64,000 bases of DNA from the NCBI GenBank assembly GCA_951813395.1, contig OX638356.1, positions 3,856,501 through 3,920,500 on the forward strand, written 5' to 3'. This DNA comes from Longimicrobiales bacterium (GTDB lineage: Bacteria > Gemmatimonadota > Gemmatimonadetes > Longimicrobiales > Gaopeijiaceae). Positions 1-8,396 of the stretch are shown one piece after another (position 1 is the stretch's first letter; each line of letters starts with the position of its first letter). The notes beneath the pieces are model-generated. The model made no database searches. It was given only the letters and a program-made list of their open reading frames with translations, and was not told the DNA's origin. Position numbers and translations under genes: made by a program.

Positions 1-1122
1 GTCCTCGTCGCGACGCCCGATCACCTTCACGCCTCCATCGCGAAGGCCGCGATGGAAGGGGGCAAGCACGTCTTCGTCGAGAAGCCGCTGACCTACACGG
101 TCCACGAGGGGCGCGTGCTTGCCGAGATCGCGCAGCGCACGGGCGTGGTCACCCAGATGGGGAACCAGGGCCATTCCGGCGACGACGCGCGGCTTGTCAA
201 CGAGTGGGTCCAGGCCGGCGTGATCGGCGACGTGACCGAGGTGCACATCTGGACCAATCGTCCGATCTGGCCGCAGGGGATCCATCGTCCGGAGCGCTGG
301 GAGGAGGGACTGAACCCGGGCTGGTACCAGCAGTGGCACCAGGGCGCCATCCTGTCCGTCGCCGCGGACGTCATGGACGCGGGATACGCCCTGCCCGAGG
401 GCATGGACTGGGATCTCTACCTGGGACCAACCACCAGGGAGATTCCCTACCATCCGATCTACCACCCCTTCAACTGGCGCGGCTGGGTCGACTTCGGGGT
501 CAGCGCGCTCGGCGACATGGGTGCGCACCTGGTCGACCACCCCTACTGGGCCCTCGGACTGACCCACCCCACCACCATCGAAGCCACCTCCACCCCTTGG
601 GGCGGCCCGCAGGACGATCCCGCTTCCTTCCCGCTGGCCATGCGCGCGCACTACGAGTTTCCGGCCCGCGGCTCCATGCCGGCAGTCGACCTGCACTGGT
701 ACGACGGCGGCCTCATGCCCCCCCGCCCGGCCGCACTCCCCGACGATGTCGACCTCAACCGCACGGGCGGCGTGATGTTCATCGGCGACCGCGGCATCCT
801 CATGCACGGCACCTACGGCCGGAACCCCCGGCTCTTCCCGGAGTCGCTCACAGCCGAAGCCACAGAGGTGCCCCAGACCCAGCCGCGCATCGAGGAGACC
901 CACCAGATGAACTGGGTCAAGGCGTGCAAGGAGGGTGGCGAGGCGTCCTGCCCCTTCGACTACGCGTCCCGCCTCACCGAGGTGATGCTGCTGGGGATCG
1001 TTGCGCTGCGCACCGGCCAGGGGAAGAAGATCCGCTACGACGCCGACGCGATGCGCGTCACCAACGTCGAAGAGGCCAACCGCTACCTGACGCGCGAGTA
1101 CCGGGAGGGGTGGGAGGTGTGA
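1..1122 (+). CDS. Gfo/Idh/MocA family oxidoreductase, 5' truncated by window edge
   Basis: NAD(P)-dependent oxidoreductase of the Gfo/Idh/MocA type, probably acting on a sugar or sugar-derived substrate. The reading frame is open from base 1, so the gene starts outside the window. The visible start, [14 protein letters not shown], is the end of the Rossmann fold, and it is followed by the family signature [12 protein letters not shown] with the conserved EKP lysine. The rest is the alpha/beta C-terminal substrate domain, with the aromatic and His-rich stretch WHQGAILSV and [14 protein letters not shown]. It stops with TGA at 1120-1122. The substrate cannot be deduced. Family call is firm. Confidence 0.93.
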   Translation, partial: VLVATPDHLHASIAKAAMEGGKHVFVEKPLTYTVHEGRVLAEIAQRTGVVTQMGNQGHSGDDARLVNEWVQAGVIGDVTEVHIWTNRPIWPQGIHRPERWEEGLNPGWYQQWHQGAILSVAADVMDAGYALPEGMDWDLYLGPTTREIPYHPIYHPFNWRGWVDFGVSALGDMGAHLVDHPYWALGLTHPTTIEATSTPWGGPQDDPASFPLAMRAHYEFPARGSMPAVDLHWYDGGLMPPRPAALPDDVDLNRTGGVMFIGDRGILMHGTYGRNPRLFPESLTAEATEVPQTQPRIEETHQMNWVKACKEGGEASCPFDYASRLTEVMLLGIVALRTGQGKKIRYDADAMRVTNVEEANRYLTREYREGWEV

Positions 1123-1325
1123 GGCTCGCCGGGCCTGCGCGGCACGCGGGAGCGATCCGCTGACGGGGACTTGATGGCGCAGCAGGACCGACCGGTGTTG
1201 ACATGCCTGGAATGATGGCGGACCTCAATCGGCTCGGCACCAGCCTGGAGCGGGAGGCCACCTGTGGCTGCTGACCGGACCAGTGCAGGACGATCGACAC
1301 GTCAACCCCAATCATGGAGGACACG

Positions 1326-1382
1326 ATGACAAACGTCTGCGGATGTTGCGGCGGCGGTTGTTGCGGCGGCGCCTGCTGCTGA
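1326..1382 (+). CDS. 18-residue Cys/Gly-rich microprotein
   Basis: A very short frame encoding MTNVCGCCGGGCCGGACC, with seven cysteines and six glycines in 18 residues. A strong ribosome binding site, GGAGG at 1316-1320, sits 5 nt before the ATG, which is the main reason to believe it is translated. A GC-rich hairpin (1404-1434) follows 22 nt after the TGA. The spaced Cys and paired-Cys pattern suggests metal or cluster binding, a metallothionein-like role, or a modified-peptide precursor. No family is recognised. The frame stays open after the TGA as far as 1520, where it overlaps the start of the epimerase gene as ATGA, so readthrough cannot be excluded. Function unknown. Confidence 0.6.
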   Translation: MTNVCGCCGGGCCGGACC

Positions 1383-1403
1383 GCGAGCCCGGCAAGCTGC
1401 AAA

Positions 1404-1434
1404 GGGGGTCGGCTGGCAGGATCGGCCGGCCCCC
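1404..1434 (+). terminator. GC-rich hairpin after the microprotein
   Basis: GGGGGTCGGC (1404-1413) pairs with GCCGGCCCCC (1425-1434), ten pairs including one T-G wobble, around an 11-nt loop. There is no T-run after it, so it is a weak intrinsic terminator at best. It could equally be an mRNA-stabilising or attenuator structure between the microprotein and the epimerase gene. Confidence 0.4.
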
Positions 1435-1516
1435 AGGGGGCTTGCCACAGGCGTGTGCTCGCCCCGACACTGAGTAAACAGCTCGCTACCCGGAAACATG
1501 CAATCAGGAAACCAAC

Positions 1517-2644
1517 ATGACGCACACGCGCCGCCGCTTCCTCGCCGCCGCCGGAGCCGCCGCTCTCACGCCCGGCCAGGCGCTCTCCGCCGCAGCTTCG
1601 CGGCCCGGCTCCCCGTTCGGCACCGGCGCCCTCCGCCCGGCCCCCACCCCCACCCCCAACCCCCTCAGGATCCTCGTCCTGGGCGGAACCGGGTTCATCG
1701 GCCCGCACCAGGTGCGGTACGCAATGTACCGGGGCCACGAAGTCACGATCTTCAACCGCGGCCGCACCAACCCCGGCCTCTTTCCGGGAGTGGAGGCGCT
1801 GGTCGGCGACCGTGACGGGCAGCTCGACGCCCTGCGCGGCCGCACCTGGGACGCCGTCATCGACAACAGCGGCTACGTTCCCCGGCACGTGCGCGACTCG
1901 GTGGAACTCCTGCGCGATTCGGTGGGGCGCTACCTCTTCACGTCCACCGGGTCGGTGTACAGCTTCGACCAGGACGAGATCACCGAGGACGGCGTGCTGC
2001 TCCCCATCGAGGATCCCGATAGCGAGGACGTCAACCGCTACTACGGTCCACTGAAGATCCTCTGCGAGAACGCGGTCACCGACGGCTTCAAGGAACGCGG
2101 CACCGTGTTGCGGCTCCATGTCGTGGCGGGGCCCGGCGACACCACCGACCGCTACACCTACTGGCCCGTGCGGATCGACCGCGGCGGCGAGATCATCGCC
2201 CCGGGCAGCCAGCACACACCGGTCCAGTACATCGACGTGCGCGACCTGGCCGAGTTCATGATCCTGTGTCTCGAGCGCGACATCGGGGGCACGTACAACA
2301 CCGCCGGGCCCGCGCTCGACCCGACCTCCATGGCCGAGTTCCTGTACGGAGTCCGCGCCATCACCAGCACGCCGCTGTCGTTCACCTGGATCGACGAGCA
2401 GTTCCTGGCGGACCGGGAAGCCCGCTTCCAGCTGTGGTATCCGCCCACCGAGGGCCCGATCCGGGCTCTATCCCGTGTCCGTTCCCACAAGGCGGTCGCG
2501 GCGGGCCTCAGATTCCGGCCGCTGGCGGAGACTGCGCTGGACACGCTGGACTGGTTCAATTCGCTGCCCGAGGAGCGCCGAAACGCCTTCGAACTCAACC
2601 TGGAGCGTGACCGGCAGATCCTGGAGGAGTGGAAGGCGCGGTAG
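1517..2644 (+). CDS. Tat-exported NAD-dependent epimerase/dehydratase family protein
   Basis: Extended short-chain dehydrogenase/reductase fold of 375 residues. The N-terminus carries a Tat signal (RRRFL at residues 5-9, then an Ala-rich segment), so it is probably exported folded with its cofactor. The dinucleotide motif GGTGFIG lies at about residues 56-62. The catalytic region shows TSTGSVY and a Tyr-x3-Lys pair in YYGPLKILCE. These support NAD(P) binding and chemistry on a sugar nucleotide or similar molecule; the actual substrate is unknown. The gene follows the Cys/Gly microprotein with no other gene between them. Its last 50 bases overlap the end of the convergent DUF885 gene. Confidence 0.9.
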   Translation: MTHTRRRFLAAAGAAALTPGQALSAAASRPGSPFGTGALRPAPTPTPNPLRILVLGGTGFIGPHQVRYAMYRGHEVTIFNRGRTNPGLFPGVEALVGDRDGQLDALRGRTWDAVIDNSGYVPRHVRDSVELLRDSVGRYLFTSTGSVYSFDQDEITEDGVLLPIEDPDSEDVNRYYGPLKILCENAVTDGFKERGTVLRLHVVAGPGDTTDRYTYWPVRIDRGGEIIAPGSQHTPVQYIDVRDLAEFMILCLERDIGGTYNTAGPALDPTSMAEFLYGVRAITSTPLSFTWIDEQFLADREARFQLWYPPTEGPIRALSRVRSHKAVAAGLRFRPLAETALDTLDWFNSLPEERRNAFELNLERDRQILEEWKAR

Positions 2645-4433
2645 GGCCATAGAACCGCCACGCCGCCCGGAAGTCCCTGGGCGGCACCTCGCCCAGCAGC
2701 CGCGCCCGCACCATTTCGATGGGCATGCGGCCTCCTCGCAGGATTGTGTCATGGAACTCCCGCTCGGTCATTTGACCGCCGCCGACCAGCTGCTCCTGCA
2801 GCGTGCGGATCTGCAGCCCGCCCAGCATGTACGCGGCCTGGTACAGCGGCGAGTAGTTCCCGTTGAAGGAGCGCCGCACTTCCGCCGTCGCGTTCGCGGG
2901 CTCGTGGCCGACCCGGTCCACCAGGAAGGCGATCGCTTCGTCGGGCGTCATCTCGCCCAGGTGGAAGCTCAACGAGAAGATGATCCGTGCGGCCCGGTGC
3001 ATGCGCCAGAAGAGCATCCCGATCCGGTCCTCCGGCGTGCTCGGGAACCCCATGTCCCACAGCCGCATCTCCCAGTAGAGCGCCCATCCCTCGCCCCAGA
3101 ACGGCGTGCGGAAGAGGTTGCGGTGCGAGTTGTAGCGCTCGGTCATGAAGCCCTGCAGGTGATGCCCGGGGATCAGCTCGTGGTGCACCGTAGCGCGCGC
3201 GAAATGGATGTTGTTCCCCCGCATGCTCATGCGCTTCTCGTCGTGGGTCATCTCGTCGGTAGGGAACGAGACGCGGATGACCTCGCCGCCCAGGAAGAAA
3301 GGGGCCACGCGTTGACGCTCGGGTGACATCATCTCCAGCCGCCACACTTCGTTGGCCAGCGGCGGAAGCGTCAAAAGGTCGCGCTCCTCGAGGAAGTCGA
3401 CTGCCTCCTGCGCCAGCTCCACGATCAGTTCGGGCTGCCGGCCCGGCTCTACGTGCAGCGTCTTTACGTGCTCGAGCGCAGCCCGCCAGTCATCGCCGTA
3501 GCCCAGGTCCCGCGACGCCTCCAGCATGCGCGCGTCGCACCACGCAAACTCGCGCTCGGCAATCGCAATCAGCTCCTCGGGCGTGTATGGGATCATCTCG
3601 CGGATCAGATCCGCCTCCATCCCGTCCCGCCCGATCGGGTCGCCCACGATGGGTTCCTCCGCGCCCTCCGGCCACCCGACGATCTGCTCGCGCAGCGTCA
3701 ACAGATAACGATCCAGCGCTTCGTCGGCCTCATTGTACGGCTGCCTGGCCCACCAGGTGAAGAGGGGATCGTAGCCCTCGTAGTGGCGGAACCAGGCGTC
3801 GAGCGCCCTTGTGTAGGATTCGAGGAGCCGCACGGCCCTGAGTCCGGTGATCGGCGTCGGGGTCGGCTGCCCCGCCCCACCATCCCCAGCCCCCCCGGCG
3901 GCTGAGCGGGACCGCATCGCTCGGTCGGCGGCGACCACCGCTTCGGCCAGCGCCGCCAGACTCCCCGCGATCTCCTGCCCGTCGACCTCTTCGCGAGAGT
4001 GGCGGATGCCCAGCAGCGCTACGATGTCGTCCGCGAAGGGAAGCAGCGGAAGCACCTCGGCCACCATGCGCCCCTCCCGCTCCAGCAGCTCCCGGCGGTA
4101 CCGCACCTCGCTACTCAGGAGCACGAGATCAATGCTGCCATCCACGTCGTCGGGAGCGACCCGAAGCGCGTCCAGCTCCTTCGTCCACCCGGCCAGGAAG
4201 TCGCCCATGCGTTCCTGGCGCGCCGCCGAGTACGGGATGTCGCCCCACCTGCGCTCCAGCACCCCCAGGTCGGAGCTGAACCGCTCGACAACCTGCGCCA
4301 GGCTCGATTCCTGGAAGGCGGCGACACCCTCGAGGGCGGGGGTGGACGGGCTGGACTGTCCCAACGCTGTTCCCGGCGCGGCCGCGACCGCTGCCAGTGT
4401 CCACGGAAGCCATCCAGGGCGACGAGTTTTCAC
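2595..4433 (-). CDS. DUF885 family secreted peptidase-like protein
   Basis: 612-residue protein with a cleavable signal peptide (hydrophobic stretch ending near ALGQ at about residue 26). It belongs to DUF885, whose members have a thermolysin-like zinc site. The motif HELIPGHHLQ, near residue 418, gives the expected HExxH-like pair of histidines plus glutamate. The downstream GWALYWEMRLWDMG block is also typical of the family. Length matches full-length members. It is probably periplasmic or surface-exposed and hydrolytic, but the substrate is not known. It is convergent with the epimerase gene and overlaps it by 50 bp; the 89-bp gap to rtcB on the other side must hold divergent promoters. 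Confidence 0.9.
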   Translation of the reverse strand: MKTRRPGWLPWTLAAVAAAPGTALGQSSPSTPALEGVAAFQESSLAQVVERFSSDLGVLERRWGDIPYSAARQERMGDFLAGWTKELDALRVAPDDVDGSIDLVLLSSEVRYRRELLEREGRMVAEVLPLLPFADDIVALLGIRHSREEVDGQEIAGSLAALAEAVVAADRAMRSRSAAGGAGDGGAGQPTPTPITGLRAVRLLESYTRALDAWFRHYEGYDPLFTWWARQPYNEADEALDRYLLTLREQIVGWPEGAEEPIVGDPIGRDGMEADLIREMIPYTPEELIAIAEREFAWCDARMLEASRDLGYGDDWRAALEHVKTLHVEPGRQPELIVELAQEAVDFLEERDLLTLPPLANEVWRLEMMSPERQRVAPFFLGGEVIRVSFPTDEMTHDEKRMSMRGNNIHFARATVHHELIPGHHLQGFMTERYNSHRNLFRTPFWGEGWALYWEMRLWDMGFPSTPEDRIGMLFWRMHRAARIIFSLSFHLGEMTPDEAIAFLVDRVGHEPANATAEVRRSFNGNYSPLYQAAYMLGGLQIRTLQEQLVGGGQMTEREFHDTILRGGRMPIEMVRARLLGEVPPRDFRAAWRFYGPTAPSTPPGSAGHAPG

Positions 4434-4522
4434 GGATCCCTCCTCTGAGCGTACATTGGACGCCCCTTTCGCGGCCGCGCTGTCGCGGCCCCGGGGCGAC
4501 CGTCCCCTTGGACTCTGGACCC

Positions 4523-5719
4523 ATGCAGGTATTCGGGCAACACGAGAAGCAGACGCTGGGCCAGCTCACGCGCGTGGCCCAGCGGGCCGAGCACGCCGCA
4601 CTGATGGCGGACGGCCACCTCGGGTACGTCATGCCCATCGGCGGCGTGGCAGCCTACCGCAACCAGGTGAACGTGGCCGGCGTGGGCTTCGATATCGCTT
4701 GCGGGAACGCGGCGATCCGCACCGATCTCGGCCTGGCCGACCTGCGGGACCGTCCCGGCGGGCTCCGGCGGGGCCTTGAGCGCATCGGCGACGAGATCCA
4801 GCACGGCCTCACCTTCGGGATCGGCGGCACGAACAAGTCACGCGATGCTCCCGTGGACCACCGGCTCTTCGGGGATCCCGCCTGGCAGGCCGTCCCGTTC
4901 CGGCACCGGGCCGCGCTGCGCGACAAGGCGCGCAAGCAGCTGGGCACGGTGGGGTCGGGCAATCACTACGTCGACGTCTTCGCCGACGAGAAGGACCGCA
5001 TCTGGGTCGGCGTCCACTTCGGGTCGCGCGGCTTCGGCCACACGGTTGCCTCCTCGTTCCTCGCGATCGGGCAGGGCGCCGAGTGGGGCACGCGCGTGCC
5101 CGAGGCCGAAGTCATCCTCGACCTGGGCGCGCCTGTCGGCCACGACTACTGGCACCTCATGAACCTGGCGGGCCGCTACGCCTACGCCGGCCGCGAGTGG
5201 GCGGTGCGCAAGGCCGTGGAGATCGTTGGAGGACGCGAAGTCGAACTGGTCCACAATCATCACAACTTCGCCTGGGAGGAGGAGCACTTCGGGGAGACCC
5301 TCGTCGTGGTCCGCAAAGGGGCGACGCCCGCGTTCCCCGGTCAGAAGGGATTCGTGGGCGGCTCGATGGGCGATGACTCGGTGATTCTGGAGGGGACGCG
5401 GGCCGACGAGGTCGCCGCACTCCAGATCCAGGCCCTGTATTCCACCGTGCACGGCGCGGGCCGCGTCATGAGCCGCACCGCCGCACGTGGCAAGCGCCAC
5501 CGCCGCACGGGCAAGGTGCTGAAGCGCGGCAAGGTCTCCCGGGAGATGATGAAGGACTGGGTGGACCGGAAGGGCGTCGTGCTACGGGGCGGCGGAACGG
5601 ACGAAAGCCCTCATGTGTACCGGAGGCTGTCCGACGTGCTGACCGCCCAGGGGGACACCGTCACAGTGCTGCACACGCTTCGGCCGCTCGTGGTCGTGAT
5701 GGCGGGTGCGGGGTGGTAG
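4523..5719 (+). CDS. rtcB: RtcB family RNA ligase
   Basis: Manganese- and GTP-dependent RNA ligase of the RtcB family, joining 2',3'-cyclic phosphate or 3'-phosphate ends to 5'-OH ends in tRNA or RNA repair. The ATG at 4523 gives 398 residues, close to the usual length; an upstream in-frame extension has no family similarity. Metal ligands appear in FDIACGN (Cys60) and HNHHNFAWEE. The guanylylated histidine is in STVHGAGR. GSGNHYVDV, GVHFGSRGFGH and GQKGFVGGSMG are further family blocks. FDIACGN instead of the commoner DIGCGM places it in an RtcB subgroup distinct from the E. coli enzyme. No archease or RtcA gene is adjacent. Confidence 0.93.
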   Translation: MQVFGQHEKQTLGQLTRVAQRAEHAALMADGHLGYVMPIGGVAAYRNQVNVAGVGFDIACGNAAIRTDLGLADLRDRPGGLRRGLERIGDEIQHGLTFGIGGTNKSRDAPVDHRLFGDPAWQAVPFRHRAALRDKARKQLGTVGSGNHYVDVFADEKDRIWVGVHFGSRGFGHTVASSFLAIGQGAEWGTRVPEAEVILDLGAPVGHDYWHLMNLAGRYAYAGREWAVRKAVEIVGGREVELVHNHHNFAWEEEHFGETLVVVRKGATPAFPGQKGFVGGSMGDDSVILEGTRADEVAALQIQALYSTVHGAGRVMSRTAARGKRHRRTGKVLKRGKVSREMMKDWVDRKGVVLRGGGTDESPHVYRRLSDVLTAQGDTVTVLHTLRPLVVVMAGAGW

Positions 5720-5729
5720 TGGCGGTGCC

Positions 5730-6857
5730 CTACGACAACAAGAGCTCGTACCTGGCAATTAGCCACGGCGGGATGTCCGGATTCAGCAGCACATGGAGAT
5801 ACCGGCCACCCCCCAAGACCTTCGAACCCTCCGGCAACCGCACATTCTCGAAGAGCTTTCGCCCTGTATGGCGATCATAGGCTTCGACCGACACATCGAG
5901 TTCCCTGAACGGAAACCACGGCCTGGCCGGATCCAGCCTGCCGACCGTGAACACCAGATAGTCGCCACCCACGACGTCCATGCTCGTGACGAGGTCGAAG
6001 CTCTCGATCAGTCGCTCGATCGGATTGCCGGCCTGAGCCGCCGGCCCCTCTTCACTGGTGTACGCAAACGCCCCCGCCTCGATCTCCGGGACCCTGCGGA
6101 ACCCCGCTGGTAGCGTCCCGATGGTGCCCACCGAATCGCCAGCGCCGTTCAGGATGGTCGCAGGGTACAGGAGGCCGGCCATCACGTACAGGGAGTCCCC
6201 GCGGACCGCCGCGTGGAGACTGCCGAGACCGCCCCAGTAGGGTTGGCGGCCAACCAGGGATTTCCAACTGGTCCATGCCACCGCGCCGTCAACCAACCTG
6301 TGAAAGTTGCCGTCCATCTGAGTGACGTCGATGTCCGTTCGCAGCCCGCTGAACACGATCTCTCGCCCCATCGGCAGGACCATTTGCGGCACATGGTTCT
6401 CGATCACCGACATGCTGTCGGGAGTCAGATCCGCAGCCAGGTAGGTCAGTGAGCCGTTCTGTGCCCCTGTCACGACGATTCTGCCATCTGCCATCTCCGC
6501 CACGCTCCGAATCCGACGGAATTCCCACGGCCCGTCCCCGAAGCGCCCGAACCCGGCCTCAAGCGTCCCATCGGCCCGATAGGTTCGCACCCGCGGAAGG
6601 TACCGATCTGCGATGACGAAGCCGCCGTCCCGCCTCTCGACAAACTCGCCTATGGCCGCGATCGAATCGGACGGATCTTCACCCAGTTCGATGACCTCCA
6701 CCATCTCGAAGACTTCGTCGAACGGCGGCGAGGGCACCTCAACTGGCTGTTCCGCGCAAGAAGCGACGAAAACGAGGACGGAAGCGCCGGGAAACGCGAA
6801 TTGTTGGAGGGTGCCAGGCGTATGCCGAGGCTTTGCGTCTCGCGGGCTAACGCTCAC
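5730..6857 (-). CDS. 6-bladed beta-propeller lipoprotein
   Basis: 375-residue putative lipoprotein, starting at GTG 6857. A hydrophobic N-terminal segment ends in the lipobox FVASC at about residue 34. Repeated segments with the pattern DGTLEAGFGRFGDGPWEF, and shorter ones on either side, match NHL-like or 6-bladed propeller proteins that are abundant in Gemmatimonadota and Bacteroidota. Such proteins are thought to be periplasmic or outer-membrane sensor or binding proteins; the ligand is unknown. It lies tail to tail with rtcB, 10 bp away, and is followed in the same direction by the sequence of the upstream symporter gene (8157-6895), 37 bp apart. Confidence 0.82.
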   Translation of the reverse strand: MSVSPRDAKPRHTPGTLQQFAFPGASVLVFVASCAEQPVEVPSPPFDEVFEMVEVIELGEDPSDSIAAIGEFVERRDGGFVIADRYLPRVRTYRADGTLEAGFGRFGDGPWEFRRIRSVAEMADGRIVVTGAQNGSLTYLAADLTPDSMSVIENHVPQMVLPMGREIVFSGLRTDIDVTQMDGNFHRLVDGAVAWTSWKSLVGRQPYWGGLGSLHAAVRGDSLYVMAGLLYPATILNGAGDSVGTIGTLPAGFRRVPEIEAGAFAYTSEEGPAAQAGNPIERLIESFDLVTSMDVVGGDYLVFTVGRLDPARPWFPFRELDVSVEAYDRHTGRKLFENVRLPEGSKVLGGGRYLHVLLNPDIPPWLIARYELLLS

Positions 6858-6894
6858 CGGACAACGAGGGGTCTACGGGCCCACCCCAGCCCCC

Positions 6895-8157
6895 CTACCC
6901 TCTTATCTCCGCGTCAATCCCCTCCTCGCCTTCCCATTTCCCGACCACCGCCGCCGCGCAAGAGTCGCTGTAGACGTTGACGGCCGTGCGGGCCATGTCG
7001 AGGGGCCGGTCGATGGAGAGCATCGCGGCTACGATCAGCATCGCCTGGGGATTGTCGCCGATCCCGATCGCGCCGAGGATGATGAAGATCACCACCAGTC
7101 CCGCGGACGGAACCGCTGCGGCGCCGATCGACGCCAGCAGGGCCGTGAGGACGACCACAAGCTGGGTCGCAAAGCCGATGTCGGCTCCGAGGGCCTGCGC
7201 GATGAAGAGCGCACCCACGCACTCCATCACCGCCGTCCCGTCCATGTTGACGGTGGCCCCCATGGGCAGCGTGAACGACGACACGCGATCGGACACCCCG
7301 ACCTTTTCCTGCACCGTCTTCAGGGTGACCGGCAGGGTGGCCGCCGAAGAACTCGTCGAGAACGCCACCAGCAGCGGCTCCCTCATGTTCATCGCGTGCT
7401 TCCAGGGAGACACGCGCGCCCAGAAGTACAGCAGGAGGGGCAGCGTGATGAAGAAGTGGATGGCGAGGCCCGAGCCCAGCGCCACGACGTATTGAGCCAG
7501 GTTGCCGAAGGCCATCAGCCCGGTCTCGTCGACCATGGTGACCATCAGCCCGAAGACCCCGATCGGGAGCAGCTTTATGATGCCCGTCGTCAGCGCCATC
7601 ATCGCCTGGAAGAGCGCACCGACCAGGCTTGTGATCTTCGTGCGGGGACCCTCCGGCAAGGTCGTGACGGCCGCTCCGAAGACGATGCAGAAGAAGATGA
7701 CCATCAGCATGTCGCCGGCCGAGGCCGCCTCGAAGAAGTTCGAGGGAACGATGGTGTAGAGCAGGTCGACGAACGACTCCGGGGTCGCGAGGTCGGGCGG
7801 TTCCGCCCCGGTGTCGGTAACCGGATACCCCCGGCCCGGATTGATGAGGTTGAACAGGAGCAGACCGGTCAGGGCGGCCAGGAGGCTCGATACCAGGTAG
7901 TAGCCGAGCGTCTTGCCGAACATCCGGCCAACGGTGCGCCCGCTTCCGGCGGATGCCACTCCCGAGATGATGGAGGTGATGACCAGGGGCACGATGATCA
8001 TTCGCAGGAGCTGCATGAACAGGCCGCCGACCCATCCGACGTTCTCCGCGACGGCTCCTCCTCCCGGAGACAGGCCGATGCCGATGCCCAGAAGCATCGC
8101 GATCAATACCTGCCAGTGAAGGCGCGTGTACCAAGGCCGGTCCGGGGCGTATTCCAT
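6895..8157 (-). CDS. dicarboxylate/amino acid:cation symporter (DAACS family)
   Basis: Inner-membrane secondary transporter, related to GltP, GltT and DctA, that imports C4-dicarboxylates or acidic amino acids with Na+ or H+. The ATG at 8157 (MEYAPDRPWYTRLHWQ) is chosen because family similarity and the first membrane helix begin there; the longer frame upstream is not conserved. Signature segments are visible: the serine-rich re-entrant loop SSSAATLPVT and the cation-binding TM7 motif NMDGTA within TLPMGATVNMDGTA. Length, 420 residues, is normal. The gene is divergent from the M81 peptidase gene, with a 239-bp gap. Exact substrate is not resolvable by eye. Confidence 0.94.
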   Translation of the reverse strand: MEYAPDRPWYTRLHWQVLIAMLLGIGIGLSPGGGAVAENVGWVGGLFMQLLRMIIVPLVITSIISGVASAGSGRTVGRMFGKTLGYYLVSSLLAALTGLLLFNLINPGRGYPVTDTGAEPPDLATPESFVDLLYTIVPSNFFEAASAGDMLMVIFFCIVFGAAVTTLPEGPRTKITSLVGALFQAMMALTTGIIKLLPIGVFGLMVTMVDETGLMAFGNLAQYVVALGSGLAIHFFITLPLLLYFWARVSPWKHAMNMREPLLVAFSTSSSAATLPVTLKTVQEKVGVSDRVSSFTLPMGATVNMDGTAVMECVGALFIAQALGADIGFATQLVVVLTALLASIGAAAVPSAGLVVIFIILGAIGIGDNPQAMLIVAAMLSIDRPLDMARTAVNVYSDSCAAAVVGKWEGEEGIDAEIRG

Positions 8158-8396
8158 GGATGGTCTCGTTTGGAAAAGGGATTGATGGGCGGGTGCCAGG
8201 GAGCGTCGACTTCGTCCCACGCGCCAAGGTGAAGGCCGGGGCCGCGTGGCGTCAAGTGAAGCCGGGATTCGGTGGACATCGCACAGGATTGGGCCATGGC
8301 GTTCGAGATGCACGGCCTGACCGACGGGCACCTTGTGGCAAAGCGGGACGCTCTGGGCTAGTGTTGCGTCACGAACTCCACCCCGCGAGGCCACAG

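Noticed and set aside
1380-1520. Selenocysteine or readthrough at the TGA of the microprotein
   Set aside because: The following frame is open for 45 codons and a hairpin lies downstream, but the hairpin starts 22 nt after the TGA, has no SECIS-like apical loop, and open frames of this size are common here. Left as a point to check.
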